Shown here in pieces: positions 1-11,471 of a DNA stretch of 64,000 nucleotides (positions within the stretch are counted from its first letter, which is position 1; the number at the start of each line of letters is the position of its first letter). The position numbers and the translations under genes were made by a program. Below the pieces are notes generated by a model. It saw nothing but the letters and a program-made list of their open reading frames with translations. It was not told where the DNA came from and searched no databases. The DNA comes from an uncultured Erythrobacter sp. (GTDB lineage Bacteria > Pseudomonadota > Alphaproteobacteria > Sphingomonadales > Sphingomonadaceae). The stretch spans positions 2,923,928 through 2,987,927 of the forward strand of contig CANKYI010000001.1 of NCBI GenBank assembly GCA_947488085.1, written 5' to 3'.

Positions 1-932
1 GAGACCCTTGCCCGGTTACATAAATCGCAACCGCGATAGCGCGCCCGTCTGGCGACTCGATAATGCCAATATCGCTCGATGTGTTGTTGAGTGAGCCTGT
101 CTTATGACTGACGCGAGCCTCACTCGGCATATTCGCCACAATTCGGCGGCGGCCAGTGGTCGTTCGGCTCATTGCACCCAGCAGCACCTGGCGGCTTTGT
201 GTTGAAAGAAAATCACCGCGGTATAGCCCACCCAGCAGGCGAACCATTGCGCGAGGCGTGGCTGCATCGCGGGGGTCGATCCAATTCACCGGATCATACT
301 CCCCATCGTCGCGCACCAAAGTCGCGATATCACGGTCGATCGAGAAATCGTTGATCTCTTGACGCCGCATCCAATCGTTTACTGCTTGCGGACCACCAAC
401 AGCGGCCAACAATGCGTCAGTCGCGGGGTTGCTGGAGCGCGTAATCATGATTTCGATCAAGTCGATCGCTGGCATGTAATTGCCCTCGCGGACAGGGGCT
501 GCAGCTGAGGAATATTTTGCGGAGCGCACCGGGATCAAAAGCGGGAACTCAGAAGTGAGCGAATAACGCCCCTGTTCGACCATCTCCAGATAGGTGGCTG
601 CAACGGCGATTTTGCTGGTCGATGCCATCGGGAACAGTTGATCGCCCAGCACCATGATCTGCTCACCGGTCGAGAGGTCCAGCGCTGCGACACCAATCCG
701 GCCCTGATCGCCATCGGCAAGCTCAGCAATACGTTGTTCGAACCCGTTCGCATAGATCGCCTCGAACGTCTCTGGCGACCGCATCTCAGTGCCAAAGGCG
801 CTGTCAAATCTTGCTTGAAGTTCGTTGGTTTGTGCCGTTGCAGGGACCGAGAGAATTGCAAATATTGCCGCAATCGCTCCCATCATCCGAGTGAGGTTGC
901 GAGCGATGGGCGAGGTGCGATGTGAGATAGCC
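1..932 (-). CDS. Class A beta-lactamase-like serine hydrolase, C-terminus cut by window edge
   Basis: About 310 residues are visible and the stop lies outside the window. The start ATG at 932 follows a GGAG-type ribosome site, and residues 15-34 look like a signal peptide ending at ATAQ, so the protein is exported. Class A marks are present: S105-T-S-K108 (SxxK), S167-S-N169 in the place of SDN, and H-K278-T-G280 near the cut end. The omega-loop region reads GEYDPVN. With its Asn aligned to N170, the only Glu (E212) is one position early relative to the usual ExxLN glutamate. This makes true beta-lactamase activity uncertain; it may be a housekeeping serine hydrolase of the same fold. Confidence 0.8.
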
Positions 933-1220
933 ATCGGCAGGGGTTACTCCAAACAGGGTTAGCGGCAGCTTAACTCAAGAGTCTATGATCGCCCGATTCG
1001 CCGCGACAAGCACTCGATTCGCCGCGTGCGATGAGCCGTGCGTCATGCAGGGCAGGACTCACTTTAGGACTGCACCGCCTTCTGTCTGCGGCGTTTTGCG
1101 GCAGATCGACCGACCTAAAATGCCCTTTGTCGATCACGAGCCAATTGCACTAATTGCAGTCTTGACTGCACTTCGCAGTCGGGCAGACAGTCGCGCAATA
1201 CAAATCACACGGGGACTGAC

Positions 1221-3548
1221 ATGACCAACAACCGCAATTTCGCCCGGCGAACAGCTGCCTTGGGCTCCCGAACTTTGCTATCTGCTCTATTGCTAGGCGG
1301 TTCGAGCCTCGCATTCGCGCAAACCGCGCCAATTGTTCAACCCGGCGCGCCGGGCCAGGATGGTCGCAATTTGACGGCAGACCAAGCAACCGAATTGGCA
1401 AAAGCCGGCTACACCATGGCTGATGTGGCGTTCATGCAGGGCATGATCGTGCATCACCAGCAGGCGGTCGACATGTCAGAGTTGGTTGAAGACCGCACCA
1501 ACAATGAGGAAGTCGTCACTATTGCTGGTAAAATCCTTTCCAGCCAAGCAGACGAAATCGAATTCATGAATGCATGGTTGGCCGAGCGCGGCGAGAAGAC
1601 TGTGATGGCTGAGGGCATGGGAGAGCATGCCGGCCACAATATGGGTGACCACTCAGGTCACGCGATGGTCGATCATTCGCAAATGGCAGGCATGGCGTCA
1701 CCTGAACAGATGGCTGCACTCGCGGCTGCTGAAGGAAACGACTTTGACGAGCTATTCCTGACTTTGATGATCGCGCATCACGAAGGCGCGATTGATATGG
1801 TTGAGGAACTGTATCGCCAGCCGGGTAGTGCAGCAGACCCTATTCTATATCGTTTTGTAAGCGATATTGAGAACGACCAATCAACCGAGATTGAGCGGAT
1901 GGACACGATCCTCGCTGGCCTTTCTGCGGATCCGCGGGCGGGTCTAACCCCTGGCTTTGCTGATGCTGGCGAGGCAATCATGAATCTGCGCCATGTCGTA
2001 TCCTTGCGCAAACCCGCAGGTTTCTTCGATCCTGATAATCCGGCTGATTTGCGCGCTGTTGTACCGCCACGCGAAGACGAAGAGAGCGAAGAGGGCGCCG
2101 AAGATGAGACTGAAGAAGCAGAGGTAGCCGAAGCTGAGAGCAGTGACCCAGAAGAACGCGAGGACGAGGAAAGCCTCACGCAGTTTGCAGAGCGGTCCCC
2201 GCTGCTCGATTTTGCGAATACTGACATGGCTTTCTTCGACGACATTATGGTCGCGGGTAACTACCATGGCTTCAATATCTATCGCCTTGGCGATGATGGC
2301 GCACCGAACCTGCTGAGTTCAATCGTATGTCCGGGTGGCCAAGGCGACGTTTCGGTAGTCGGCGACCTTTTGGTTATGAGCGTTGAACAGACGCGCGGCC
2401 GGGTCGATTGCGGGTTACAGGGTGTGGAAGGCGAAGTGAGCGAAGAACGTTTTCGCGGCCTTCGCGTGTTCGACATCTCCAATCTCGAAGCGCCGCGTCA
2501 GGTCGGGCAAGTCCAAACCTGCCGGGGCAGCCACACGCACTCCATCGTCAGCGCTGATGACACCCGCATCATAGTCTACAATTCGGGCACATCGCGTGTT
2601 CGCGAGACTGAAGAGCTGGAACGCTGCATTGGGAATCCATCGGATTCGCGCACGGCGTTGTTCAGCATCGACGTGATCGAAATTCCGCTGGCTGACCCAT
2701 CGCAATCACGTATCATCAGCTCGCCGCGCGTCTTCGCGGACAGTGAGACAGGCGAGATCGCTGGCCTATGGGAGGGCGGCGATAGCGGCGAAGGTACTCA
2801 GCGCACAGCGCAAACCAATCAATGCCACGATATAACCGTTTTCCCTGCACTGAACCTCGCTGCTGGTGCATGTTCGGGCAACGGCATATTGATGGATATC
2901 TCTGACCCAATGAACCCTGTCCGGATGGATGCAGTGTTCGATAAGGGGTTCGCCTATTGGCACTCCGCTACCTTCAATAATGAAGGCACCAAGGTGATTT
3001 TCACAGACGAGTGGGGCGGCGGCGGTCGTCCGCGTTGCAAGGCGTCTGACCCGATGACCTGGGGCGCGAATGCGATTTATGACATCGTGGACGGCAAGCT
3101 GGAATTCCGGAGCCACTACAAAATGCCGGGTCCGCAAAGCGAATTCGAGAACTGCGTTGCGCATAACGGCTCCATCGTGCCAGTGCCCGGACGCGATATC
3201 TTCGTGCAGTCCTGGTATCAGGGAGGGATCAGCGTGATGGACTTCACTGACAGCTCCAACCCGCAGGAAATTGCCTTCTTTGACCGAGGCCCAATCAATG
3301 ATGAGCAATTGGTCGTGGGCGGTTATTGGTCATCCTATTGGTACAATGGCCGTATCTATGGGACCGAGATTACGCGCGGGATCGACGTTTTCGCACTTGA
3401 ACCGAGCGAGTTCCTGACAGCTGCAGAAATTACAGCGGCGGAAGAAGCATCTTACGCCAACACCCGTTTCAACCCGCAAACGCAAACGCAGGTAACATGG
3501 GACGAAAGCGTGATTGAGGCAGCCGAGGCAAGTCGTTCAGGCGGTTAA
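1221..3548 (+). CDS. DUF305 protein fused to a C-terminal beta-propeller
   Basis: 775 residues with a signal peptide to about residue 34, so periplasmic or secreted. A DUF305 four-helix region occupies roughly 60-235 and carries two His-His motifs, VHHQQAVDM (77-85) and AHHEGAIDM (about 185-193). Between them is a His/Met-rich stretch (about 135-157) that looks metal-binding. A strongly acidic low-complexity linker (about 284-318) leads to a 430-residue C-terminal part with LVIVD-like repeats (VFDISN, LMDISDPMNP, VMDFTDSSNP) expected to form a beta-propeller. DUF305 proteins are often linked to copper handling, but the function here is unknown. It stands alone between divergent and convergent neighbours and has a strong terminator downstream. 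Confidence 0.85.
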   Translation: MTNNRNFARRTAALGSRTLLSALLLGGSSLAFAQTAPIVQPGAPGQDGRNLTADQATELAKAGYTMADVAFMQGMIVHHQQAVDMSELVEDRTNNEEVVTIAGKILSSQADEIEFMNAWLAERGEKTVMAEGMGEHAGHNMGDHSGHAMVDHSQMAGMASPEQMAALAAAEGNDFDELFLTLMIAHHEGAIDMVEELYRQPGSAADPILYRFVSDIENDQSTEIERMDTILAGLSADPRAGLTPGFADAGEAIMNLRHVVSLRKPAGFFDPDNPADLRAVVPPREDEESEEGAEDETEEAEVAEAESSDPEEREDEESLTQFAERSPLLDFANTDMAFFDDIMVAGNYHGFNIYRLGDDGAPNLLSSIVCPGGQGDVSVVGDLLVMSVEQTRGRVDCGLQGVEGEVSEERFRGLRVFDISNLEAPRQVGQVQTCRGSHTHSIVSADDTRIIVYNSGTSRVRETEELERCIGNPSDSRTALFSIDVIEIPLADPSQSRIISSPRVFADSETGEIAGLWEGGDSGEGTQRTAQTNQCHDITVFPALNLAAGACSGNGILMDISDPMNPVRMDAVFDKGFAYWHSATFNNEGTKVIFTDEWGGGGRPRCKASDPMTWGANAIYDIVDGKLEFRSHYKMPGPQSEFENCVAHNGSIVPVPGRDIFVQSWYQGGISVMDFTDSSNPQEIAFFDRGPINDEQLVVGGYWSSYWYNGRIYGTEITRGIDVFALEPSEFLTAAEITAAEEASYANTRFNPQTQTQVTWDESVIEAAEASRSGG

Positions 3549-3568
3549 GTTCGCCAACGAGCAGACAC

Positions 3569-3608
3569 AAAAAGGGGCGGAGTGGCACAAGCCATCCCGC
3601 CCCTTTTT
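3569..3608. terminator. Bidirectional rho-independent terminator
   Basis: The sequence AAAAAGGGGCGG ... CCGCCCCTTTTT forms a long GC stem with a short ACAA loop, flanked by A and T runs. It lies between the convergent DUF305 (+) and DUF885 (-) genes and can serve both. Confidence 0.85.
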
Positions 3609-3629
3609 GTTCCCTATTGATAGGGGGCG

Positions 3630-5471
3630 TTACCCCGCCTCTACCGAAGCAATCCAATTGTCGACCTGCTTCTCTAGGATCGAAAGCGGAACCGCTCCAC
3701 CACCCAGAACGGTGTCGTGAAACCCGCGAATGTCGAAATCATCACCCAGCTGTTCCTCAGCCTTGGCGCGAAGCTCCTGAATGCGGATCATGCCGATTTT
3801 GTACGAGGTCGCTTGGCCCGGCAGTACGAAGTAGCGCCGCACCTCGCTGCGAGCGACAGTCTCGGGGTTGGGTGAGTTTTCGAGGCAGTATTGAACCGCC
3901 TCATCCTCGGTCCAACCCTTGGCATGGATGCCGGTATCAACCACCAGCCGGATCGCGCGCCACATCTCACTCTGCAAACGGCCAAAGTCGGAATAGGGGT
4001 CTTCATAGCCGCCCATTTCCTTGGCCAAGGCTTCGGAATACAGCGCCCAACCTTCGCCATAAGCAGACAGGAAGCCGCCTTGTGAACGGAACTTGGGAAC
4101 GCCCTCCAATTCTTGTGCGATAGAGACCTGCATGTGATGGCCTGGATTGCCTTCGTGATAGGCGATGGCTTCCAAAGGCGGGATCGGCATCGCGCTCATA
4201 TCGGATAGGTGCGCGTAATAGATGCCGGGGCGTGAGCCATCGGGCGTGCCTGCGCGATAGTGCTGTGCTGCGCCATCCTGTTCGCGGAACGGCTCAACCC
4301 GGCGAACTTCCAGCGCAGCCTTTGGCAGGGTGCCGAAAAACTCAGGCAACCGCTCACTTAGCGTGTCGATATGAACGGTAGCGCGGTCGATATAGTCCTG
4401 TGCGCCAGCCTCATCCTGAGAGAAGAAAAACTGTGGGTCTTCGCGGGTGAAGACGAAGAATTCCTCCAACGTCCCTTCGAAGCCAGTGTTCGCCATGATG
4501 CCTTCCATCTCGCCGCGGATGCGCGCGACTTCGTCAAGGCCCAGATCATGGATCTCGTCCGCTGAAAGCTCAGTCGTGGTCATTTGGTTCAACGCATAGG
4601 AATAGAACGCCTCTCCACCGGGCAGAGTGGTCGCTCCTTGCGCCACTTCATTGGTCTTTGGCCGGTCTTCAGTGAACCAGTCGACGATCCGTTGATATGC
4701 GGGCGCCATTTGATCGATCAGAGCCGTGCGAGCCTCTTCGCGCAATTCATCGGCGCGCTCTTGCGTGATCGTGCCGTCCTCTGCCAACTTCGCAAGATGG
4801 CCTTCGGTGCCCTCCCACAGCGCAGACGGTTCGCCGCCTTCCTCAAATGGAGCGCCGCTGATCAGTTTCTGCGATTCAGCGATCACCGCGTCATAGGAAA
4901 AGCGCGGTGGGCGTGTGCCAGCGGCAGCATTGGATTGTGCGCGTTCGAGCGCCTGATCCATGGCGGTACCAATCCCGCCAAGCCGCGCGATAAACGCTTC
5001 CATGTCGCTTTCACTTTCCACGGTGTGCTGACCCAACAAGAAGCTAGGGAGCGCGGTGTGGATGCCGTTCATCTGGTGGAGGATGTATTGCTGTTCAAAG
5101 AATTCGCCGCCGCGCGTGGCTTGTTCAGCGCGGAATTTGAACATGTCGTAAGAGAGCTTCGCGTCCTGAGACAATTCATCATAGTCGAAATTGCCCTCCA
5201 TATCGGCGACCGCTTGTTCCCACCACGCGATCTGTTCGCGCGCGGCTTCGACGCTGAGATCATCGATTTTGTCGTAGTCGGTCTTACGACCCAGTGCTGT
5301 CTGCTGAATCGGACTAAACGCGAGCGATTCCTCGAACTTCTCATCAAACCACACATTTATGCATTCGCTTTGTGTGGTGGCGCAATCGATGGCGGTTACG
5401 GGGGCGCCCATCATGTCGCATCCGGTTAGCGCGACAGAGGCGAGCAAGAGGGCTGCAAATTTGGTTTTCAT
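3630..5471 (-). CDS. DUF885 family lipoprotein (putative metallopeptidase)
   Basis: 613 residues. The ATG at 5471 was chosen because it begins a clear lipoprotein signal (KTKFAALLLASVALTGC, Cys about residue 18) and follows GAGAG. An upstream extension is possible but would bury the signal. Near residue 435 is HEGNPGHHMQ, the DUF885 signature that resembles a zincin HExxH site, followed by AYGEGWALYSE. Family members are predicted zinc peptidases, often annotated as X-Pro dipeptidyl-peptidase-like, with unproven substrates. It is probably anchored in the membrane facing the periplasm. It lies downstream of groEL, beyond the groEL terminator, as a single gene. Confidence 0.88.
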   Translation of the reverse strand: MKTKFAALLLASVALTGCDMMGAPVTAIDCATTQSECINVWFDEKFEESLAFSPIQQTALGRKTDYDKIDDLSVEAAREQIAWWEQAVADMEGNFDYDELSQDAKLSYDMFKFRAEQATRGGEFFEQQYILHQMNGIHTALPSFLLGQHTVESESDMEAFIARLGGIGTAMDQALERAQSNAAAGTRPPRFSYDAVIAESQKLISGAPFEEGGEPSALWEGTEGHLAKLAEDGTITQERADELREEARTALIDQMAPAYQRIVDWFTEDRPKTNEVAQGATTLPGGEAFYSYALNQMTTTELSADEIHDLGLDEVARIRGEMEGIMANTGFEGTLEEFFVFTREDPQFFFSQDEAGAQDYIDRATVHIDTLSERLPEFFGTLPKAALEVRRVEPFREQDGAAQHYRAGTPDGSRPGIYYAHLSDMSAMPIPPLEAIAYHEGNPGHHMQVSIAQELEGVPKFRSQGGFLSAYGEGWALYSEALAKEMGGYEDPYSDFGRLQSEMWRAIRLVVDTGIHAKGWTEDEAVQYCLENSPNPETVARSEVRRYFVLPGQATSYKIGMIRIQELRAKAEEQLGDDFDIRGFHDTVLGGGAVPLSILEKQVDNWIASVEAG

Positions 5472-5532
5472 CTGTGGTCTCTCAACTGGAAAAAGCTGCT
5501 CACTTCTTTGCGCCAAGACGCCCGCAAAGAAA

Positions 5533-5562
5533 AGGCCCCGCCGGATCGCTCCGACGGGGCCT
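5533..5562 (-). terminator. groESL operon terminator
   Basis: On the minus strand, AGGCCCCGTCGG and CCGGCGGGGCCT pair around a short loop and are followed by TTTTCTTT. It sits just after the groEL stop. Confidence 0.85.
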
Positions 5563-5590
5563 CTTGTTAGCTTGTAGAAAAGCAGAGGGC

Positions 5591-7273
<1,683 letters not shown>

Positions 7274-7295
7274 TTAAGGTAGCGATTAAGGGCGA

Positions 7296-7583
7296 TCAGC
7301 TGATCACGCCCATGATGTCGCTTTCCTTCATGATCAGCAGGTCTTCACCGTCGATCTTGACTTCGGTGCCGGACCATTTGCCGAACAGAACGCGATCGCC
7401 TGCGTTGACGTCCATCGCGACGCGTGCGCCGCTGTCGTCACGGGCGCCTTCGCCAACGGAGACGATTTCGCCTTCGCTTGGCTTTTCCTGTGCGGAGTCT
7501 GGAATGATAATGCCGCCAGCGGTTTTCGTGTCGGCTTCGATACGACGGACCACTACGCGGTCGTGCAGAGGACGAAATGCCAT
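7296..7583 (-). CDS. groES: 10 kDa co-chaperonin GroES
   Basis: 95 residues starting [14 protein letters not shown]. The ATG at 7583 fits the family; an in-frame upstream extension is not conserved in character and would run through the CIRCE operator. The mobile-loop segment follows at about residues 15-35 and the C-terminus is [15 protein letters not shown]. It caps GroEL. First gene of the heat-shock operon. Confidence 0.98.
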   Translation of the reverse strand: MAFRPLHDRVVVRRIEADTKTAGGIIIPDSAQEKPSEGEIVSVGEGARDDSGARVAMDVNAGDRVLFGKWSGTEVKIDGEDLLIMKESDIMGVIS

Positions 7584-7617
7584 TTTGATGACCTTTCTTC
7601 TTAGGTTGATAGATAAA

Positions 7618-7644
7618 TTGGCACTCCCACCAAGAGAGTGCCAG
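7618..7644 (-). promoter_or_regulatory. CIRCE element (HrcA operator)
   Basis: TTGGCACTC, nine bases, GAGTGCCAG: an almost exact CIRCE (consensus TTAGCACTC-N9-GAGTGCTAA), 35 bp upstream of the groES start. By established knowledge it is bound by the repressor HrcA, whose gene is not in this window. Confidence 0.93.
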
Positions 7645-7653
7645 CGACGGCGC

Positions 7654-7682
7654 AAATGGTTGTGGCAGCGGCTGGAGTCAAG
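7654..7682 (-). promoter_or_regulatory. Candidate sigma-32 heat-shock promoter of groESL
   Basis: On the minus strand CTTGAC, 17 bases, CCATTT sits directly upstream of CIRCE. This matches the alphaproteobacterial heat-shock pattern (CTTGAC / CYTAT-T). The start of transcription would fall just before the operator. Confidence 0.5.
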
Positions 7683-7769
7683 GAGTGGCAATCAAAAAAA
7701 GTCGATGTCTGACTAGGAACGTTCTAGAGGACGGCCAGTTGCCTTCGAAACAACCAAGATTGGCCTTCC

Positions 7770-8606
7770 ATGCAATTCGAGACCGACCTAACCGCACTGA
7801 CGGTTGCGGAGCAGTTTTTCCTGTGGCTGCGCGCCAATATGATGGACATCATCGGTGGTATTGCCGTGCTGGTCATTGGGCTGTTTATCTCCGGATTGAT
7901 CTCGCGCTGGGTCAAAAAGGGATTGTCGCGCGCGGATCGCCTTGATCCGAGCATTGCGAGCCTTTTTTCGAGCTTGGTCAAGTATGCGCTGTGGGCGCTG
8001 GTGCTTGTCACTGTACTCACGCAATTCGGTATCGAGACCACCAGCATTATTGCTGCGCTAGGCGGCATGGCATTGGCTGTCGGATTGGCGTTGCAGGGTA
8101 CACTAAGCAACGTCGCATCGGGCGTGATGATCTTGGTCCAAAAGCCGTTCAAAGTGGGGGAGACCGTATCGGTCGGGCCGATTCTCGCAACGGTACAGGC
8201 AATCGGGTTGTTTACGACTGAATTGAAGCAGCCGGATGGGCTTTTCGTGATGATGCCGAACAACGAATTGTGGAACAAACCCATCATCAATTTCAATCGC
8301 CACCCGGTGCGCCGTTTCGAGCTTGTGGTCGGCATCGGCTATGGCGACAGTATGGAGCAAGCTCGCAATGAGCTGCTGGCATTGGCCGCTGCCGATGATC
8401 GCATTCTGGACGATCCCGCCCCTGTTGCCTTCGTCAATTCGTTGGATGACAGTTCGGTTGGTATTGGTTTGCGTGTCTGGTGCAACACATTTGATTACCT
8501 CGCGCTGTCGTGGGATCTGACAGAAGCGGCGAAGGCTAAATTCGACGAAACCGGTATTACGATCCCGTTCCCTCAACGCGAAGTTGCGACCCGGCAATTG
8601 GATTAG
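7770..8606 (+). CDS. Small-conductance mechanosensitive channel, MscS family
   Basis: 278 residues. About three membrane helices occupy the first 110 residues. They include the pore-lining Gly/Ala-rich helix GMALAVGLALQGTLSNVASGVMI (about 95-117; only part is quoted elsewhere as a motif), followed by the beta domain (VQKPFKVGETVSVG) and an alpha/beta C-terminal domain. This is the minimal E. coli MscS layout. It should act in the inner membrane as an osmotic safety valve. No strong ribosome site precedes the ATG. Divergent from groESL and convergent with the MATE gene. Confidence 0.93.
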   Translation: MQFETDLTALTVAEQFFLWLRANMMDIIGGIAVLVIGLFISGLISRWVKKGLSRADRLDPSIASLFSSLVKYALWALVLVTVLTQFGIETTSIIAALGGMALAVGLALQGTLSNVASGVMILVQKPFKVGETVSVGPILATVQAIGLFTTELKQPDGLFVMMPNNELWNKPIINFNRHPVRRFELVVGIGYGDSMEQARNELLALAAADDRILDDPAPVAFVNSLDDSSVGIGLRVWCNTFDYLALSWDLTEAAKAKFDETGITIPFPQREVATRQLD

Positions 8607-8616
8607 TAGACCTATC

Positions 8617-10011
8617 TTAGGTCAGTCCCAGCCGCTCGCGCGCTATCCAACGCCGCAACAACAAGGCCGCAGCAAAGGCCAGACCTGTGGCAAGGCCGAT
8701 CCAAACCCCGATCCCTTGAAGCGGCGTGAAAAAGCCAAGGCCAATAGCGGTGCCAATCCCCGGCACCCAATAGCTGAAAATCGCCATCCACATGGGCACG
8801 CGGGTATCCTGCAATCCGCGCAAAGCTCCCGCTGCAACTGCCTGCACCCCGTCGACCAATTGAAAAGCGGCGGCGAGAACCAAGTATTGCAAAGCGAAGG
8901 CGACCAGTTGTGCGTTCTCTGGCGCATAAGGATCGACATAGATCGAAAGCAGCGTGATCGGGGCGAGTACCATCGCAAGCGCGGTCATGCCCATAAAGCC
9001 AGTGCCAATTGCAATGGCGACCCAGCCTGCTCTTTGAATGCCGACTGTATCGCGTGCACCATAGAAATAGCCGACGCGGATCGTGACAGCTTGTCCCACG
9101 CCAAACGGCACCTGAAACGCCAATGCCGCTAGGTTGAGAGCTACTGTGTGTCCCGCCAGCTCTGATGCGCCAAACCGGCCCATCAAGAATGCTGCAGCAC
9201 CAAAAATGCCGGCCTCGGCAATCACAGTCAGTGATATCGGCACACCGATTTTCAGGATTTCCCGGAACTTGCCCCAATCAGCACGCCACCAGCGGCCAAA
9301 GATGCGGTAACGGCGCAGTTTCTTATCCCATTGGATCACCGCGACATAGACCAGCATGATGAAAGTGGTGGTGATGATCGTCGCAATGCCCGCCCCGATC
9401 AGCTCAAGTCGCGGCATTCCGAAATTGCCAAAGATCAGCGCATAATTGCCGAGCGCGTTGACCCCGATCCCGGCTGCTGTGATCGCGGTAGCAAATATCG
9501 GCCTGCCAAGCGTTGAGACATAAGTTCTCAGCACATTGGCTACCACCATGGGGATCAAGGACCACATCACCGCAAGTAGATATGGAATGGCAGCTAAGAT
9601 TACCGACTGAGGTTGACCGGTGGCATACATAATCGGGATGGTGACAAGCGCCAGCGCCATGCCGATTGCTGCTGTCATAACAGCCATCCAGATCGCCATG
9701 CGCATCGCGCGCCGAACAGGACGAACAGCGCGCGGATTGGCTCCAAGCTCTGCGGCAATGATCGGTGCGACTGCCCCGGTCAGCGAATTGAGCGACCATA
9801 CGATCAATCCAAACACTGCCATCACAAGCGATGATGCTGCCAACTCATCTTCGCCCAAACGTGCGATAAAGATCACGTCGATCGCATAGGTCAGCATCTG
9901 AAGCAGATTGGCGAGCGCGAGCGGCGTCGCGAGCAAGGTCGTTGCTCGAAATTCCTGCCCCCAGGTCAAGCTCGTCGCTTTGGGCGTCGTAAGAGGTGCT
10001 GTGTCGCGCAT
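8617..10011 (-). CDS. MATE family efflux transporter
   Basis: 464 residues with about twelve hydrophobic segments in two halves (MatE domains, about 25-190 and 245-410). The first half begins TPLALANLLQMLTYAIDVIFIARLGEDELAA, typical of NorM-like transporters. It should export cationic compounds in exchange for Na+ or H+; the substrate is unknown. Single gene, convergent with mscS (10 bp between stops), divergent from the next gene. Confidence 0.93.
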   Translation of the reverse strand: MRDTAPLTTPKATSLTWGQEFRATTLLATPLALANLLQMLTYAIDVIFIARLGEDELAASSLVMAVFGLIVWSLNSLTGAVAPIIAAELGANPRAVRPVRRAMRMAIWMAVMTAAIGMALALVTIPIMYATGQPQSVILAAIPYLLAVMWSLIPMVVANVLRTYVSTLGRPIFATAITAAGIGVNALGNYALIFGNFGMPRLELIGAGIATIITTTFIMLVYVAVIQWDKKLRRYRIFGRWWRADWGKFREILKIGVPISLTVIAEAGIFGAAAFLMGRFGASELAGHTVALNLAALAFQVPFGVGQAVTIRVGYFYGARDTVGIQRAGWVAIAIGTGFMGMTALAMVLAPITLLSIYVDPYAPENAQLVAFALQYLVLAAAFQLVDGVQAVAAGALRGLQDTRVPMWMAIFSYWVPGIGTAIGLGFFTPLQGIGVWIGLATGLAFAAALLLRRWIARERLGLT

Positions 10012-10126
10012 AGGTTTTATCTGCCTGCGCGCTCAAAATCCAAGCTGGCAAGCCGTTCCGAATAGGAGGACGAGCGGCTGGGGGAAAGCTAATTCTTGTC
10101 CGCTTCAAGCAGGCAGAGCACGGCAA

Positions 10127-11365
10127 ATGCAAAATCCGCTTTATCAACAGGTCCAAAACCTTCATAAATGGGACTTGGGGCAGTTTTTGGGGGATTCGGT
10201 GCACAAGCAGCCGGTTCACGAATTTGACTACGAATTTGGTGCTGGAGCGCCTACTTCGGCACGCCCATCGCACGGAGGTAGGTCAGTAGCGGCGCGCATA
10301 CTGGTCGGCACGGCGGTCATCGCAGGTGCGGCAACCATTCCCGATATCTCGGTAGGTGCGATGGATGCGCCGTACTTCCGAGTGGATGTGCGCGAGCCTA
10401 GCCGGATCACTCAGCAACCGATCTGGAGTCCTACGGCTGGTGCGACCGGCCCGACTTTTGCGCCTGTGTTGGCAGCGAAAGCTATTGCGTCTGATACTTT
10501 CAGCTCCACAAGTCGCACGACTATTGCCAAACCCGTACTTCCGCTAGGCTTTCTTCAAAGTGGGTCTGAACGGTTTGACCTTGCTTTTGCAGGCATCGAG
10601 ATGCCTTCAGCTGTGGCTCTGACCATTGCGCGGGAACGGCCCGCCGCGTCTGTCCCATCGTTCCGTGCATCTGAGCCAGCTGCATTGCGAGCGCAATTGA
10701 TCGATGTGCCACAGATTGGCAATGTCGCGCAGCTAGCACCTCCGGTGATATCGGAAGTTCGGCGCGAACGGCCAGCTTTGTCCGCTGTATCCTCGGTCGA
10801 TCAAAGGATCGCTCTGGCGGTGGCAAATGCTTCGGTCGAAGCAGCCTTTACCGGTTCGCTTGACGTGTCAGGCGGTGTTAGAGAGGCACTGCCGACAGCG
10901 CCTGCGCCTCAACCCAGTGAGCCTGATACTGAAGCGTCATCACAAGCTATTGCAGCGCCGTCCGTTCAACCCAATCCGGGCGCTGACAACCAAGCTGCCT
11001 CCGAACTGTTTGCAAAGTCTCAGCTCGATGCTCGAGTGAACGGCGTTCTTACCGGAAGCGTAGACTTTCAGCAGCTTGAGGGCACAATTGCGATCCGGCT
11101 CGGTTCAGTGGTCGACATGTTGCATGACCGTTTTGCCGTATCGGAGCTGGACCGGATTTCGGGTGCAGGTGCGCTGGACTCCTTCGTGACTCTCACACAG
11201 CTTCAATCGGCTGGCATCCCGATTCGGTATGACCCGATCTATGATGAGGTTGAATTTGGCGTCGACTATGATGATGCGCCCAATGCCAGCAAAGTGCAGG
11301 TCGAACAGATTGGCTCACCAAGCCGGGGCACAGATCGCACGCTAATGGATCAGATCCCACGCTAG
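10127..11365 (+). CDS. Unknown protein with one membrane segment and a long low-complexity domain
   Basis: About 412 residues from the ATG at 10127, chosen because AGGCAGAG precedes it; an upstream in-frame extension overlaps the divergent MATE gene. A hydrophobic stretch ARILVGTAVIAGAATI lies at about 56-71 and suggests one membrane span or an uncleaved signal. The following 200 residues are rich in Ala, Pro, Ser and Val and look disordered. A compact C-terminal segment from about residue 325 (LDARVNGVLTGSVDFQQLEGTIAIRLGS) looks folded. I do not recognise a family. Base composition matches the neighbours. Confidence 0.65.
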   Translation: MQNPLYQQVQNLHKWDLGQFLGDSVHKQPVHEFDYEFGAGAPTSARPSHGGRSVAARILVGTAVIAGAATIPDISVGAMDAPYFRVDVREPSRITQQPIWSPTAGATGPTFAPVLAAKAIASDTFSSTSRTTIAKPVLPLGFLQSGSERFDLAFAGIEMPSAVALTIARERPAASVPSFRASEPAALRAQLIDVPQIGNVAQLAPPVISEVRRERPALSAVSSVDQRIALAVANASVEAAFTGSLDVSGGVREALPTAPAPQPSEPDTEASSQAIAAPSVQPNPGADNQAASELFAKSQLDARVNGVLTGSVDFQQLEGTIAIRLGSVVDMLHDRFAVSELDRISGAGALDSFVTLTQLQSAGIPIRYDPIYDEVEFGVDYDDAPNASKVQVEQIGSPSRGTDRTLMDQIPR

Positions 11366-11471
11366 GAATGTTTCATAGGCCGTTCATCGGCGTATTGACA
11401 CACTCCACTTACAGTCGCCCGCGTATGCATATTGCACGATGTGCGGGTGTGAGATGCTAGCGAGGTGGTTG

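Noticed and set aside
4584..5429. 281-codon plus-strand frame antisense to the DUF885 gene
   Set aside because: Shadow of a well-supported lipoprotein gene.
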